From Erwinia phyllosphaerae (lineage in GTDB: Bacteria; Pseudomonadota; Gammaproteobacteria; Enterobacterales; Enterobacteriaceae), in assembly GCF_019132875.1 (NCBI RefSeq), contig NZ_JAHSPF010000006.1, positions 227,129-291,128 of the forward strand: a DNA stretch of 64,000 nucleotides, written 5' to 3'. Positions 10,892-23,460 of the stretch are shown piece by piece (positions within the stretch are counted from its first letter, which is position 1; each line of letters begins with the position of its first letter). The notes under the pieces are model-generated. The model worked only from the letters and a program-made list of their open reading frames with translations. It ran no database searches and had not been told where the DNA came from. The translations under genes and the position numbers were made by a program.

Positions 10892-10905
10892 CGCAACCGA
10901 TTGCG
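10892..10905. promoter_or_regulatory. PurR operator upstream of adeP
   Basis: CGCAACCGATTGCG fits the palindromic PurR consensus (GCAA-N-CG-N-TT-N-C core). It lies in the adeP/yieH divergent intergenic region, 85 bp upstream of adeP. E. coli adeP (yieG) is a known PurR-regulon member. Confidence 0.7.
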
Positions 10906-11014
10906 CCTCTTTTACCGTCACTTCACCGCCGTTAACTGAAATTGACATTTTCAGGTCGCATTCTGCTCAAGGATAATTAAAGTGGAGAGAACATTTATTA
11001 TTAAGGATGAATCG

Positions 11015-11677
11015 ATGTCGGTTAGCTGTGTATTTTTTGATTGTGACGGGACGCTGGTGGACAGCGAGCTGCTCTGTACCCAGGCCTATGTAAACACCTT
11101 TGCGCGCTACGGCGCCCGGCTGTCGCTACAGGAAATGTTTGAAAAATATAAAGGCGTGAAGCTGTACGATATCATCGCCGACGTTACCGCTGAGCATCAT
11201 CTCAGCGCCAGCGTAGAAGAGCTGGAGCCTGCCTACCGTCAGGAAGTGGCGCGGCTGTTTGACGAACAGCTACAGCCGATTGCGGGCGCAAAAGCGCTGC
11301 TGGAGCAGATAACCGCGCCCATGTGCGTGGTATCCAACGGCACCGTACCGAAAATGCAGCATTCGCTTGGTCTGACCGGCATGCTGTCCTTTTTTGATGA
11401 CCGGTTGTACAGCGGCTATACGATTGAGAGCTGGAAGCCCGATCCGGCGCTGATGTTCTACGCGGCGCGGCAAATGGCGGTGCCAATCGAGCAGTGTATT
11501 CTGGTAGACGATTCCGAGGCGGGAGCAAAAGCGGGTATTGCTGCCGGTATCCCGGTGTTCTATTACTGCGCGGACGCGCACAACCAGCCGCTGGATCATC
11601 CGCTGGTGACGCCTTTTAATGATATGGCCCAGCTGCCAGCGCTGTGGCGGGAAAGAGGCTGGCAGCTTACGCGCTGA
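11015..11677 (+). CDS. yieH: HAD-superfamily phosphatase YieH (6-phosphogluconate phosphatase type)
   Basis: YieH is a haloacid-dehalogenase phosphatase; the E. coli enzyme acts on 6-phosphogluconate and similar sugar phosphates. The 220-residue product has HAD motif I FFDCDGTLVDS with the Asp nucleophile, motif II VVSNG, motif III Lys in SWKPDPALM and motif IV ILVDDS. I place the start at ATG 11015, preceded by AAGGAT at good spacing; a longer GTG frame from 10982 would add 11 residues not found in E. coli YieH. It is convergent with the MFS gene, separated by a GC-rich hairpin (11687-11712). Confidence 0.92.
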   Translation: MSVSCVFFDCDGTLVDSELLCTQAYVNTFARYGARLSLQEMFEKYKGVKLYDIIADVTAEHHLSASVEELEPAYRQEVARLFDEQLQPIAGAKALLEQITAPMCVVSNGTVPKMQHSLGLTGMLSFFDDRLYSGYTIESWKPDPALMFYAARQMAVPIEQCILVDDSEAGAKAGIAAGIPVFYYCADAHNQPLDHPLVTPFNDMAQLPALWRERGWQLTR

Positions 11678-11686
11678 AAACCGTTG

Positions 11687-11712
11687 CGCCGGAGAGCGTT
11701 TCTCGTCCGGCG
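11687..11712. terminator. GC hairpin between convergent yieH and MFS gene
   Basis: The stem CGCCGGA (11687-11693) pairs with TCCGGCG (11706-11712), and inner GAG/CTC extends it. There is no clear T tract on either strand, so its role as a bidirectional terminator is tentative. Confidence 0.45.
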
Positions 11713-11720
11713 GTTCCTGC

Positions 11721-12953
11721 TCAGCCAATGGCGCCCAGCGCGTCCTCTTTGCCCTGCGTTTTCGGCAGCAGAAACAGCGTGGCGATAATATCCAGCAGGT
11801 AGATCAGCGCCAGCAGGGTAATGGCCGCCCCGAAAGAAAGTTTTACCGCCAGCAGCCCAATGACCAGCGGGCCAAAGCCGCCGACGCCGCGTCCCAGATT
11901 GAATAAAACGTTCTGCGCCGTCGCGCGAACCTGCACGGGATAGGTATCAGAAATCAGCGCGCCGTAGCCGCCGATCATGCCGTTAACGAACATCCCCATC
12001 ACCGCGCCGGTAAACAACATCACCATGGGATCGCGCAGCTGCGCATAGAGGATCACCATCGCCACTGCGCCAGTCTGGTAAAGCAAAAAGATTTTCCAGC
12101 GGGCAAAACGATCCGCCAGCATGCCGAATAGCCAGATACCAAAGGTCATCCCTACCACGGTCACCGCCGTCCACAGCCCGGATTTCGTCAGGGAAAAGCC
12201 AAAGCTGCTGGAGAGGTAAGCGGGCATCCAGATCATCAAACCGTAGTAGCCAAAGTTTTGCACCGAACAGAGGATAAAAATGCCCAGGCTGGCTTTGGCC
12301 GTCGCGGCGTCTTTAAACAGCAGCTTCAGCCTGGCGGCAAAGGACAATCCCTGATGAACATCTACGTGACGCGTAAAGCCTTCCGGCTCACCCAGTCCAC
12401 GGCGGATCATGAATGAGGCGACCGCAGGCAATAATCCCACCAGAAACATACCGCGCCAGCCGATATAACCCAGCAGCAGCGGCGTGATAAAAGCCGCCAG
12501 CAGCACGCCAAGCTGCCAGCCAATACCAACCCAGGCAGAAGCCCGGTTACGTTTGCTGGCGGGCCACGCTTCCGCTATCAGCGCCATGCCAATGCCGAAC
12601 TCGCCGCCCAGGCCGACACCCGCGAGCGTGCGGTACGTCAGCAGATCCCAGTAGCCCTGGGCAACGGCGCACAGGCCGGTAAACACGGCAAACATCAGAA
12701 TAGTAAAGGTCAGCACACGGATGCGGCCAAGCCTGTCGCTGAGGTGGCCGAACACTACGCCGCCGATGACCGCGCCGATCAGCGTCCAGGTAACCAGCGA
12801 ACCGGCCTGCGATGGCGTCAACGCCAGGGAGAGACTGATAGCGGGCAGCATAAAGCCGAGGATCAGCAGGTCAAAACCATCCATCGCATAGCCGCCGATG
12901 GCGGCCAGCATCGCTTTGCCGGGCGTCACGCTTTTTTTTAATGACTGAGTCAC
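11721..12953 (-). CDS. MFS metabolite:H+ symporter (AAHS/sialate-like subfamily)
   Basis: This 12-helix major facilitator transporter of 410 residues has the cytoplasmic loop 2-3 motif GHLSDRLGRIRVL and the N-terminal GGYAMDGFDLLILGFMLPAI, where the Asp in helix 1 is typical of aromatic-acid:H+ symporters. GVGLGGEFGIGMALIAE in helix 4 also fits the AAHS/NanT/ShiA-like group. Substrates in that group are small carboxylates such as benzoates, sialate or shikimate; none can be assigned here. It stands alone between yieH (convergent) and phoU. It is absent from the E. coli backbone at this point, so it is an accessory insertion. Confidence 0.8.
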   Translation of the reverse strand: MTQSLKKSVTPGKAMLAAIGGYAMDGFDLLILGFMLPAISLSLALTPSQAGSLVTWTLIGAVIGGVVFGHLSDRLGRIRVLTFTILMFAVFTGLCAVAQGYWDLLTYRTLAGVGLGGEFGIGMALIAEAWPASKRNRASAWVGIGWQLGVLLAAFITPLLLGYIGWRGMFLVGLLPAVASFMIRRGLGEPEGFTRHVDVHQGLSFAARLKLLFKDAATAKASLGIFILCSVQNFGYYGLMIWMPAYLSSSFGFSLTKSGLWTAVTVVGMTFGIWLFGMLADRFARWKIFLLYQTGAVAMVILYAQLRDPMVMLFTGAVMGMFVNGMIGGYGALISDTYPVQVRATAQNVLFNLGRGVGGFGPLVIGLLAVKLSFGAAITLLALIYLLDIIATLFLLPKTQGKEDALGAIG

Positions 12954-13085
12954 GGGAGTTCCTTGCCGGTGTTAAGTGCGGCAAGTATAAATGACGCGCG
13001 CGGGTCAACCAACCTTGCGGGCGAACCGATCATCAAAACAAAAGATGCGCATCAGGGCGATGAGCACCTTATGGAAGCCAGATAA

Positions 13086-13817
13086 TCAGACCGGTTTTTC
13101 GTCGCTTTCGCCGGTCAGCAGCTCGTCCAGCTTATCGCCGCCGACGTGACGGAAATCCTGTCCCTTAACGAAATAGAAGATGATTTCGCAAATGTTCTGG
13201 CAGCGGTCGCCGATACGCTCAATGGCGCGAGCGCAGAACAGCGCGGTCAGCACGCTGGGAATCGTGCGCGGATCTTCCATCATGTAGGTCATCAGCTGGC
13301 GCACGATGCCTTCATATTCCTGGTCGACCTTTTTATCTTCCCGGTAAATCTCAATGGCAGCATTCAGATCCATCCGCGCAAAGGCGTCCAGCACATCGTG
13401 CAGCATCTGGATGGTGTGATAGCCCAGCGACTCCAGGCTAACCAGCAGCGACTGGTGCTGTTGGCCAAATTTTTCCAGCGCCGTGCGGCTGATTTTTTCC
13501 GCCACGTCGCCAATACGCTCCAGCTCGGAAATGGTTTTGATGATCGCCATCACCAGCCGTAGGTCGCTGGCGGTTGGCTGACGTTTGGCGATGATGCGTA
13601 CGCAAGCCTCGTCAATCGACACTTCCATCATGTTAACTTTCTGGTCGCCATCGATGACGCGCTGCGCCAGTTCAGCATCCTGGTTATGCATCGCCACAAT
13701 GGCATCCGTCAGCTGTTTTTCTACCATGCCGCCCATGGTCATAACCTGGGTACGAATGTGCTCCAGCTCGGCGTTGAACTGCCCGGAGATATGTTTATTC
13801 AGATTGAGGTTGTCCAT
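13086..13817 (-). CDS. phoU: Phosphate signalling complex subunit PhoU
   Basis: PhoU is a peripheral protein that couples the PstSCAB transporter to the PhoR kinase and keeps the Pho regulon off when phosphate is sufficient. The 243-residue product has two PhoU three-helix repeats, each with the family metal-binding E/D-rich motif ([16 protein letters not shown] at about 90-105 and [16 protein letters not shown] at about 193-208). It is the last gene of pstSCAB-phoU, 17 bp after pstB, and follows the canonical order. Confidence 0.98.
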   Translation of the reverse strand: MDNLNLNKHISGQFNAELEHIRTQVMTMGGMVEKQLTDAIVAMHNQDAELAQRVIDGDQKVNMMEVSIDEACVRIIAKRQPTASDLRLVMAIIKTISELERIGDVAEKISRTALEKFGQQHQSLLVSLESLGYHTIQMLHDVLDAFARMDLNAAIEIYREDKKVDQEYEGIVRQLMTYMMEDPRTIPSVLTALFCARAIERIGDRCQNICEIIFYFVKGQDFRHVGGDKLDELLTGESDEKPV

Positions 13818-13834
13818 GCACTTCTCCAGTCAAC

Positions 13835-15536
<1,702 letters not shown>

Positions 15537-15540
<4 letters not shown>

Positions 15541-16499
15541 GAACGCGCTCCTTCACTTTTTGCCAGACGAAGGATCATCAGCTTCGAGCAGGCCAGCACA
15601 ATAAAAGTAATCACGAACAGGATCAGGCCCAGCTCCATCAGCGCGGCGGTATGGACGCCGGACTCCGCTTCCGCAAACTCGTTTGCCAGCGCGGAGGTAA
15701 TGCTGTTACCCGGCATAAACAGCGAAGCGCTGTCGAGCTGGTAGGTGTTGCCGATGATAAAGGTCACCGCCATGGTTTCGCCCAGCGCGCGGCCAAGACC
15801 TAGCATGACGCCGCCAATGACGCCGTTTTTGGTGAACGGCAGAACGATGCGCCAAATCACTTCCCAGGTCGTGCAGCCAATGCCGTAAGCGGACTCTTTC
15901 ATCATCACTGGCGTCTGCTCGAACACGTCGCGCATCACCGAGGCGGTATAGGGAATAATCATAATGGCCAGGATAATACCGGCGGCCAGAATGCCGATCC
16001 CAAAGGCCGGGCCGGAGAAGAGCGCGCCAACAATGGGAATGTTCGCCATCAGGTCACCCAGCGGCGTCTGGAAATAGGTAGCAAACAGCGGCGCGAAGAT
16101 AAACAGGCCCCACATGCCATAAACGATGCTGGGGATGGCGGCCAGCAGTTCAATCGCCACGCCCAAAGGACGCTTCAGCCAGTTTGGCGCAAGCTCAGTC
16201 AAAAACAGCGCAATACCGAAGCTGACGGGCACGGCGATAATCAGCGCGATAGCCGAGGTAACAAGCGTGCCGTAAATCGGCACCAGCGCCCCAAACTGTT
16301 CGTTAGGCGCATCCCAGGTTTTGGTCCACAGGAAAGAGAAGCCAAATTTCTGGATGCTGGGCCAGGAGGAGAAGATGAGCGAGACAATAATGCCGCCGAG
16401 CAGCAATAACACAATCAGCGCAGCCAGCTTAACCAGCGCGCTAAAAATAATGTCACCCTGCTTGCCGGGAGCGTTGAATGTCGGCCTGGATGTAGCCAT
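15537..16499 (-). CDS. pstC: Phosphate ABC transporter permease PstC
   Basis: PstC is the second channel subunit of the Pst importer. The start chosen is ATG 16499 ([16 protein letters not shown]), giving 320 residues, in line with E. coli PstC; an upstream in-frame extension of 19 codons to 16556 has no family match. Hydrophobic helices and the EAA-type loop ([21 protein letters not shown]) are present. pstS ends are 67 bp upstream and pstA overlaps by 4 bp. Confidence 0.96.
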
Positions 16500-16565
16500 A
16501 GAATTCTCGATAGTGAAAGTTTTTGGGCGGCGCAGAGGCCGCCCGGGACCTGTCATTCAGTCAGC

Positions 16566-17606
16566 TTAATACAGCGCTTTGCCTGAACTGTCCTTGATGT
16601 TAGTTTTCCATGCGGCGCGTACTTGATCGGCCACGGAGTCTGGCAGAGCCGCGTAATCCAGGCTGGTGGTAGTCTGGCTACCGTTTTTATAAGCCCAGTC
16701 AAAGAACTTCAGCACGGCAGCGCCCTTCTCGGCGTTAGCCTGATCTTTGTGCATCAGAATGAACGTGGTAGAGGTAATTGGCCACGCGTTGTCGCCTTTC
16801 TGGTACGTCAGATCCTGGGCAAAAGATTTGCTCCAGTCTGCGCCTTTCGCCGCGTCGCTAAAGCTCTGCTCGCCAGGGGAAACGGCTTTGCCGTCGGCAT
16901 CCAGCAGTTTGGTATAGGCCAGGTTGTTCTGTTTGGCGTAGGCATATTCCACATAGCCGATGGAGCCAGGCAGACGCTGGACGAAAGCGGCGACGCCGTC
17001 GTTACCTTTGCCGCCCAGGCCAACTGGCCAGTTAACGGTGTTGCCTTTGCCCACCTTGCTGTTCCAGTCGCTGCTCACTTTCGCCAGGTAGCTGGTAAAG
17101 ACAAACGAGGTGCCGGAACCGTCAGCGCGGCGAACCACGTTGATGTTGGAATCAGGCAGTTTGATCCCCGGATTCAGTGCAAGAATCGCCGGGTCATTCC
17201 ATTTTTTTACGTTGCCCAGGTAGATATCGCCAACGGTTTTGCCGTCCAGCGTCAGCTCGCCCGACTTCACGCCGGGAATATTCACCGCCAGCACCACGCC
17301 ACCGATCACGGTAGGGAACTGGAACAGGCCGTTTTTCTGTAAATCTTCATCTTTCATCGGCGCATCGGAAGCCCCGAAATCGACAGTTTTGGCAATAATC
17401 TGTTTTACGCCGCCGGAGGAACCAATGCCCTGATAGTTAATCTGCGCGCCTGTTGCTTTGTTGTACTCGGCCGCCCACTTGTTATAAACCGGTGCCGGGA
17501 AAGTCCCGCCTGCACCCGTAAGATTATCGGCGGCAAAAGCGGAAACCGCGCTCAGTGAAAGCGTGACAGCCACGCATTGAGCCAGGGTTTTTTGCATCAG
17601 TGTCAT
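16566..17606 (-). CDS. pstS: Periplasmic phosphate-binding protein PstS
   Basis: PstS captures phosphate in the periplasm for PstCAB. The 346-residue product has a Sec signal peptide ([20 protein letters not shown]..., cleavage probably after AFA near residue 25) and then [18 protein letters not shown]. The phosphate-ligating segments [20 protein letters not shown] and RADGSGTS are all present. It is the first gene of the operon, read from a promoter under two Pho boxes (17680-17730). A 66-bp gap to pstC is typical. Confidence 0.98.
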   Translation of the reverse strand: MTLMQKTLAQCVAVTLSLSAVSAFAADNLTGAGGTFPAPVYNKWAAEYNKATGAQINYQGIGSSGGVKQIIAKTVDFGASDAPMKDEDLQKNGLFQFPTVIGGVVLAVNIPGVKSGELTLDGKTVGDIYLGNVKKWNDPAILALNPGIKLPDSNINVVRRADGSGTSFVFTSYLAKVSSDWNSKVGKGNTVNWPVGLGGKGNDGVAAFVQRLPGSIGYVEYAYAKQNNLAYTKLLDADGKAVSPGEQSFSDAAKGADWSKSFAQDLTYQKGDNAWPITSTTFILMHKDQANAEKGAAVLKFFDWAYKNGSQTTTSLDYAALPDSVADQVRAAWKTNIKDSSGKALY

Positions 17607-17679
17607 ATTCCCTCCAGGGGATTAAAGTCAGTCTTTATACTGTTTTAGTCTGAATAATGATTGCTGCTGGAGGCAAAAT

Positions 17680-17730
17680 AGGACAGTTTGATGACAGTAA
17701 CATGTCCACAATATGACAGTTTTATGACGA
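17680..17730 (-). promoter_or_regulatory. Tandem Pho boxes of the pst operon
   Basis: Two PhoB sites lie upstream of pstS. Read on the minus strand they are CGTCATAAAACTGTCAT (within 17713-17730) and CTGTCATCAAACTGTCCT (17680-17697). Each has the 7-4-7 direct-repeat form (CTGTCAT-N4-CTGTCA), and they are about three helical turns apart. An AT-rich -10 candidate (TATTTTG) follows directly. Strong phosphate-starvation induction is expected. Confidence 0.88.
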
Positions 17731-17817
17731 CCTTCTTTTATCTCTCTGGCGCAGAAAAAGCCGGTTTGAATCAAGCCTGCCGTCGCGGCATTCTGTTTAC
17801 CCGTTTCTTCTGGCGGA

Positions 17818-18702
17818 CTACTCCTGCACGGCAACGGCACGAGGCTGGCGAGGCCGCGTCGCCCACAGCGAAGAAGCAACAATCAGTATGCCGCCCAGCC
17901 AGGCAAGCGGCGTCAGCGCTTCCTGTAGCCACAGGACGGCGAACAGCGCGCCGAAAAGCGGCTCCGACCCCATTAACAACGATGCCCGCGTGGCGGTAGT
18001 ACGTTTCACCGCGTAGTTTTGCGCAAAGAAAGCAAACAGCGTGCAGAAAAGTACCATGTAGAGCGTGATGCTCCAGAAGCTGAAACTGTCTGGCAGCGGT
18101 GGAATACCTTTTTGGGTAAGCAGTAACGCTATCAGCGAACCGCAGGCGACGACGCCGGTTTGCACCGCCGTTAAAGCCAGTGCCGGAATAGCCCGGTGCT
18201 GGATCAGTTTTCTGGTCAGGCAAACCATTAACGCCCGCAGCAGCGCCGCCGCCAGCATCAGCAGATCGCCGCCGTTCATGGCAATATGCGTCGTACCGGT
18301 CAGCAGCAGCGCGCCGAACAGAGACAACGCCGCCGCAATAAAGATGTCGTTTTCAGGCCGCTGGCGAAACATCAGCCATTCCACAAAAGGCGTCAGCACT
18401 ACGCAAAGGCTGATCAGGAAAGCAGCGTTACTGGCGCTGGTATGCGCCACGCCATAGGTTTCGCAGAGAAAAATAGTGAACAGCACGGTGCCTAAAGCGA
18501 TGCCTGGCGGTACTGCCTGTCGCCAGACGTTTTTCAACGTAGGCAGCAGGATAAGAAAGGTAAGCAGAAAACGAATCAGCAGAAAGCCCACCACGGGATA
18601 AAAAAGCAGCGCCTGCTTTGCCAGACCGTAGCTGGTGCCCCATACCACGGCCACCGCCAGCAGCAGCCATTCCGCACTCGGTTTTATTCTGTTATTAATC
18701 AT
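17818..18702 (-). CDS. EamA-family (DMT) transporter
   Basis: This 10-helix drug/metabolite transporter is made of two EamA repeats. I prefer ATG 18702 (MINNRIKPSAEWLLLAVAVVWGTSYG), giving 294 residues; an upstream frame to 18783 adds 27 residues before the first helix and has no family support. The helix-1 motif VVWGTSYG and the helix-9/10 stretch GSEPLFGALFAVLWLQEALTPLAWLGGILI are typical of exporters such as RhaT/YdcZ relatives. Substrate unknown. It is divergent from a LysR regulator (18854), which probably controls it. Confidence 0.8.
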   Translation of the reverse strand: MINNRIKPSAEWLLLAVAVVWGTSYGLAKQALLFYPVVGFLLIRFLLTFLILLPTLKNVWRQAVPPGIALGTVLFTIFLCETYGVAHTSASNAAFLISLCVVLTPFVEWLMFRQRPENDIFIAAALSLFGALLLTGTTHIAMNGGDLLMLAAALLRALMVCLTRKLIQHRAIPALALTAVQTGVVACGSLIALLLTQKGIPPLPDSFSFWSITLYMVLFCTLFAFFAQNYAVKRTTATRASLLMGSEPLFGALFAVLWLQEALTPLAWLGGILIVASSLWATRPRQPRAVAVQE

Positions 18703-18853
18703 GATAAATATCCGATAAAAAAGGCTGAAAAAGCAGCACATTGCTTTCCTCACGTACCGTGCAGCCTGTATGGTTAACTGCATTGCCGAGCGGCGATTAT
18801 GGGCGATGTTTTTCCGATAAATAATCAGGGCTGATAAACAAGACTTTTGCGCT

Positions 18854-19780
18854 ATGAGAACAAATCAACACATGGGTTTGCTGCCTTATATGGCGGTTTT
18901 CGTAAAAGTTGTGGAGGCGGGAAGCTTTTCCGCAGCGGCTGAACAGCTGGATACCACCGCCTCGTCGGTCAGCCGCCAGATTGCCAGCCTTGAAAAAGCG
19001 CTGGCGGTAAAGCTGCTGGAAAGAACCACGCGGCGGCTAAAGCTTACCGCCGCCGGAACGGAAGCCTTTGCGCACTGTAGCGAGATGATACGATCGGCGC
19101 AGTCGGTGCTGGATTTGGCCGAACGAATCAATACTGCGCCGCAGGGGCTGGTAAAAATCAGCGCGCCGCGCGCCTGGGGCAAAGTGCTGATTGCGCCGCA
19201 TATTGAAGAATTTTTGCAGCGTTATCCGCAGGTCGATATCCAGCTCAGGCTGACGGATCGCCCCGTCGACCTTATCAGCGACGACGTTGATTTAATTGTG
19301 CGTATAACCGACAGGCCGCCCGAAAACCTGGCGGCGCGGCCTTTGTTTCGGGTGAACCATGTTCTTTGCGCCTCTGCTGATTATCTACGTGATAACGGCT
19401 GTCCGCAGCATCCCGCCGATCTGGCGCAGCACAGCTGTATTTATTTGGGTGAAGTGGCCGGGGATGACATCTGGAAATTCCGACATCTGCAAACGCGGGA
19501 GTGTATTAGCGTAAAGGTACGCGGCCGCTACGCCACCAACCACAGCAAGGCGCGTCTGGAAGGCGTGCTTAGCCACTTAGGCATTGGCTGTTTCCCCCGG
19601 TTTGCCGTACGTGATGCGCTTGCCGCAGGCATTGTTACCGAGGTGCTGTCAGACTGGGATTATATGAACGCCTATTACGGTATGTCCTGGATCCTCTATC
19701 ATCCCGATCGTTTCTTACCGCCAAAATGCCGGGCGCTGATCGATTTTCTGGTAGAGAAGATTGTCAGCGACAATACGTAA
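18854..19780 (+). CDS. LysR-family transcriptional regulator
   Basis: The 308-residue protein has an N-terminal winged helix-turn-helix (about 15-75; FVKVVEAGSFSAAAEQLDTTASSVSRQIASLEKAL) and a periplasmic-binding-protein-like effector domain (about 100-305). It resembles the DmlR/CrgA-type LysR group. It is divergently oriented to the EamA exporter gene over a 151-bp intergenic space, the classical LysR arrangement for control of the neighbour. Effector unknown. Confidence 0.85.
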   Translation: MRTNQHMGLLPYMAVFVKVVEAGSFSAAAEQLDTTASSVSRQIASLEKALAVKLLERTTRRLKLTAAGTEAFAHCSEMIRSAQSVLDLAERINTAPQGLVKISAPRAWGKVLIAPHIEEFLQRYPQVDIQLRLTDRPVDLISDDVDLIVRITDRPPENLAARPLFRVNHVLCASADYLRDNGCPQHPADLAQHSCIYLGEVAGDDIWKFRHLQTRECISVKVRGRYATNHSKARLEGVLSHLGIGCFPRFAVRDALAAGIVTEVLSDWDYMNAYYGMSWILYHPDRFLPPKCRALIDFLVEKIVSDNT

Positions 19781-19898
19781 TCTCATCTCTTCCTATAGTC
19801 GCCTGAAAAAAGTAGCGATTTTAGTAGCGGTTACCTTTTTTATTTATCTTCCGGCCGAGAGACGGCTGTCAGGGAATGCCGATAATTTCGCCATAAAA

Positions 19899-19938
19899 AA
19901 AGCCCGGTATACTTGTTTGAGAAGTATAGCCGGGCTTT
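19899..19938. terminator. Terminator after glmS (bidirectional)
   Basis: A long stem with AAAGCCCGG and ATACTT arms pairs with AAGTAT and CCGGGCTTT (19899-19938). On the minus strand it is followed by a T tract (A run at 19895-19900 on the plus strand). It ends glmUS and could also stop the LysR transcript from the other side. Confidence 0.85.
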
Positions 19939-19984
19939 ATCGCTGTCAGACCTGCCGTACTGACAGGAGCAGCAACTTTATGGG

Positions 19985-21817
19985 TTACTCGACCGTCACC
20001 GATTTTGCCAGGTTACGCGGCTGATCCACGTCTGTGCCTTTAATCAGCGCAACGTGGTAGGAAAGCAGCTGTAGCGGCACGGTATAGAAGATTGGCGCAA
20101 TAATATCTTCTACGTGCGGCAGTGGAATAATGCGCATGCCTTCGCTGTCCACAAAACCGGCATCCCTGTCGGCGAACACATAGAGCAGGCCGCCACGCGC
20201 GCGCACCTCTTCAATGTTCGACTTCAGTTTTTCCAGCAGCTCGTTGTTTGGTGCCACCACGATAACCGGCATTTCAGCATCGATCAGCGCCAGCGGGCCA
20301 TGTTTCAGCTCGCCAGCCGCATAGGCTTCTGCATGGATATAGGAGATCTCTTTGAGCTTCAGCGCGCCTTCCATCGCAATCGGATACTGATCGCCACGGC
20401 CCAGGAACAGCGCGTGATGCTTATCAGAGAACTCTTCCGCCAGCGTTTCAATCAGCTTGTCCTGGGACAGCATCTGCTCAATGCGGCTCGGCAATGCCTG
20501 TAAACCGTGCACGATATCGTGCTCGATCTGCGCATCGACGCCCTTCAGGCGGCCAATTTTCGCTACCAGCATCAGTAAAACGGTCAGCTGGGTGGTAAAC
20601 GCTTTAGTGGAAGCTACGCCGATTTCCGTGCCGGCCTTGGTCATCAGCGCCAGATCGGACTCGCGCACCAGCGAAGAACCGGCCACGTTACAGATTGCCA
20701 GCGAGCCGAGATAGCCCAGCTCTTTTGACAGGCGCAGCGCCGCCAGCGTATCTGCTGTTTCGCCGGACTGCGACAGCGTAATCATCAGGCTGTTTTTACG
20801 TACTGCCGATTTGCGATAGCGGAACTCAGAAGCAATCTCTACGTCACACGGCACGTTGGCCAGCGCTTCAAACCAGTAGCGGGAAACCATACCGGAGTTG
20901 TAAGAGGTGCCACAGGCGACGATCTGAATATGCTCAACCTGCGCCAGCAGCGCACTGGCGTTCGGCCCAAGCTCCGAAAGGTCAACCTCGCCGTGACTGA
21001 AACGCCCGCTCAGGGTGTTTTTAATCGCCATCGGCTGCTCGTAGATCTCTTTCTGCATGTAGTGGCGATAAAGCCCTTTATCGCCCGCATCGTACTGTAC
21101 GTTAGATTCGATTTCGCTGCGCTGCACGCGCTCGCCCAGACGGTCGAAAATGGTCACGTCACGGCGGGTCACTTCTGCAATATCGCCTTCTTCCAGATAG
21201 ACAAAGCGACGCGTTACCGGCAGCAGCGCCAGCTGGTCAGAGGCGATAAAGTTTTCGCCCACGCCACGGCCAATCACCAGCGGGCTGCCTGAGCGCGCGG
21301 CCACCAGCACGGAAGGATCGCGGCTGTCCATTATCACCATGCCGTACGCACCGCGTAGCTGAGGAATAACGCGTTGCACCACTTCACGCAGCGATCCGCC
21401 GCCCTGCTTCTGCTCCCAGTGCACCAGATGCGCCACCACTTCCGTATCCGTTTCGGAAGCAAAGTGGTAACCCAGCGCCTTCATCCGCTCACGCAGCGGC
21501 TCGTGGTTTTCAATAATGCCGTTATGTACGATAACGATATGTTCTGAGATATGAGGATGGGCGTTAGCTTCTGACGGCTCGCCGTGCGTTGCCCAACGCG
21601 TATGCGCGATCCCCGTTCCGCCAACCAGCGGCGTAGTTTCTGCCGCTTCCGCCAGTTTCTGCACCTTGCCTAAGCGGCGAAGGCGAGTGATTTTTCCTTC
21701 AGAGGTGACGACAGCCAGACCGGCGGAGTCGTAACCCCGATACTCCAGGCGACGTAATCCCTCTAACAGGATTTCTGCGATATCACGTTGCGCTACTGCA
21801 CCAACAATTCCACACAT
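19985..21817 (-). CDS. glmS: Glutamine-fructose-6-phosphate aminotransferase (isomerizing)
   Basis: GlmS makes glucosamine-6-phosphate from fructose-6-phosphate and glutamine, the first step to UDP-GlcNAc. The 610-residue product starts [10 protein letters not shown], with Cys2 as the glutaminase nucleophile, and includes [16 protein letters not shown] and NGIIENH. Two SIS domains (about 285-610) contain SQSGETADT and the C-terminal [11 protein letters not shown]. It lies 161 bp downstream of glmU in one operon. The leader has a palindrome (TTATGGCC...GGCCATTAA at 21834-21852) close to the Shine-Dalgarno, which could be an inhibitory stem of the kind relieved by GlmZ sRNA in E. coli; that is inference. 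Confidence 0.98.
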   Translation of the reverse strand: MCGIVGAVAQRDIAEILLEGLRRLEYRGYDSAGLAVVTSEGKITRLRRLGKVQKLAEAAETTPLVGGTGIAHTRWATHGEPSEANAHPHISEHIVIVHNGIIENHEPLRERMKALGYHFASETDTEVVAHLVHWEQKQGGGSLREVVQRVIPQLRGAYGMVIMDSRDPSVLVAARSGSPLVIGRGVGENFIASDQLALLPVTRRFVYLEEGDIAEVTRRDVTIFDRLGERVQRSEIESNVQYDAGDKGLYRHYMQKEIYEQPMAIKNTLSGRFSHGEVDLSELGPNASALLAQVEHIQIVACGTSYNSGMVSRYWFEALANVPCDVEIASEFRYRKSAVRKNSLMITLSQSGETADTLAALRLSKELGYLGSLAICNVAGSSLVRESDLALMTKAGTEIGVASTKAFTTQLTVLLMLVAKIGRLKGVDAQIEHDIVHGLQALPSRIEQMLSQDKLIETLAEEFSDKHHALFLGRGDQYPIAMEGALKLKEISYIHAEAYAAGELKHGPLALIDAEMPVIVVAPNNELLEKLKSNIEEVRARGGLLYVFADRDAGFVDSEGMRIIPLPHVEDIIAPIFYTVPLQLLSYHVALIKGTDVDQPRNLAKSVTVE

Positions 21818-21978
21818 AGTTGTATTCCTGACGTTATGGCCTTGGCCATTAACTTAGTCTTTTGCCTGTTTGTTCCGGTTATTTCCGGTGCCCCGAGCCT
21901 TGTAGAGAGTGGGGTTATTTTTATGTGGGATGACCAGCATCCCTTACTGCTGTCGGGCGATCTTCGCCGCCCGTAAAA

Positions 21979-23349
21979 TTATTTTTTCTTTGCTGGCCGC
22001 TGCCAGTCGGTTTTCAGATTCTGATCTTTACGATTGTAGGCCAAACCTTTAGCCGGGATATCTTTCATGACCGTGGTGCCGGCCGCAATGGTCGAGCCTG
22101 CCGCGACCGATACCGGCGCCACCAGCTGCGTATCTGAACCGACAAACACATCGTCGCCGATTACCGTCAGCGATTTATTTACGCCGTCATAGTTACAGGT
22201 GATGGTGCCGGCACCGATATTCACGTTGGCACCAATTTCCGCATCGCCCAGATAGCTCAGATGGCCCGCTTTAGAGCCTTTGCCCAGCGAGGCTTTTTTC
22301 ATTTCAACAAAGTTACCGACGTGCGCGCCCTCGGCAAGGGAGCTGCCCGGCCGCAGACGAGCAAACGGGCCGACGGTGCAGGCTGTCGCCAGCACGGCGT
22401 TTTCCAGCACGCTATACGGGCTGATTTCGCAGTCGTCGCCGATGGTGCAGTTTTTCAACACGCAGCCGCTGCCAATTTTTACCCGAGCGCCAAGATGAAC
22501 TTTGCCTTCAATAATGACGTTGGTGTCGATCTCTACATCACGACCGTGCGTGAGTTCGCCACGCAGATCGAAACGGGCGGGATCTTTCAGCATCACGCCA
22601 GCCAGCAGCAGCTTTTCCGCCTGCTGCGCCTGATAAATACGTTCCAGCGTCGCCAGCTGTAGACGGTTATTTACGCCATCCGTTTCGGAACTGCGCGCAG
22701 GCTGTACCGTTTGCGTTGTGCGGCCTTCCTGGTGCGCCAGCGCGATAATATCCGTGATGTAATATTCGCCCTGGGCGTTATCGTTAGTCAGCTTGCTTAG
22801 CCAGCGTTTTAAATCGGCACCGTTGGCCAGCAGAATGCCGGTGTTGATTTCACGAATGGCCAGCTGTTCCGGCGTGGCATCTTTTTGTTCAACGATGCCT
22901 ACCACCTGATCCTGCTCGCGCAGAATACGACCGTAGCCGGTAGGGTTATCCAGAATGACCGTCAGCAGCGCGATACCGCCCTGGGGTTTGGCCTGGCGAA
23001 GACGCTGTAGCGTTTCGGTGGAAATCAAAGGCACATCGCCATATAGCATCAGGATATCTTCGCCATCGGCAAAGTAAGGCGCGGCCTGCTGCATTGCGTG
23101 GCCGGTGCCCAGCTGCTCTGCCTGCAATACCCAGTTCAATGACGGATCCGTTAAGGTGGACTGCAAAAGCTCGCCGCCATGGCCATAAACCAGATGAACG
23201 TTATCCGCCCCTACGCCGTTAGCCGCATCAATAACGTGCTGAACCATGGGCTTACCGGCTAACAGATGAAGAACTTTAGGGAGATCGGAATACATACGGG
23301 TTCCCTTGCCTGCTGCAAGGATCACCACACTCATGGCGCTGTTTGACAT
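21979..23349 (-). CDS. glmU: Bifunctional GlmU: GlcN-1-P acetyltransferase / GlcNAc-1-P uridylyltransferase
   Basis: GlmU carries out the last two steps to UDP-GlcNAc. The 456-residue product has the pyrophosphorylase domain with LAAGKGTRM at residues 11-19 and YGDVPLI, then a left-handed beta-helix with hexapeptide repeats (about 250-440) for acetyl transfer. The C-terminus is basic (WQRPAKKK). It is upstream of glmS in the same operon. Upstream, the E. coli backbone would run directly to atpC; here the chitinase cassette intervenes, ending at the terminator 23461-23497. Confidence 0.98.
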   Translation of the reverse strand: MSNSAMSVVILAAGKGTRMYSDLPKVLHLLAGKPMVQHVIDAANGVGADNVHLVYGHGGELLQSTLTDPSLNWVLQAEQLGTGHAMQQAAPYFADGEDILMLYGDVPLISTETLQRLRQAKPQGGIALLTVILDNPTGYGRILREQDQVVGIVEQKDATPEQLAIREINTGILLANGADLKRWLSKLTNDNAQGEYYITDIIALAHQEGRTTQTVQPARSSETDGVNNRLQLATLERIYQAQQAEKLLLAGVMLKDPARFDLRGELTHGRDVEIDTNVIIEGKVHLGARVKIGSGCVLKNCTIGDDCEISPYSVLENAVLATACTVGPFARLRPGSSLAEGAHVGNFVEMKKASLGKGSKAGHLSYLGDAEIGANVNIGAGTITCNYDGVNKSLTVIGDDVFVGSDTQLVAPVSVAAGSTIAAGTTVMKDIPAKGLAYNRKDQNLKTDWQRPAKKK

Positions 23350-23460
23350 AGATAACCTGCCTGGTTTTTGAAATCTGCCTTTACGGCGAAAAGTAGACCT
23401 GGTTTGCGATAAAATTACTACTTCTTTTACCGTTCAAAAATACTTTCTACCGGGCCAAAA

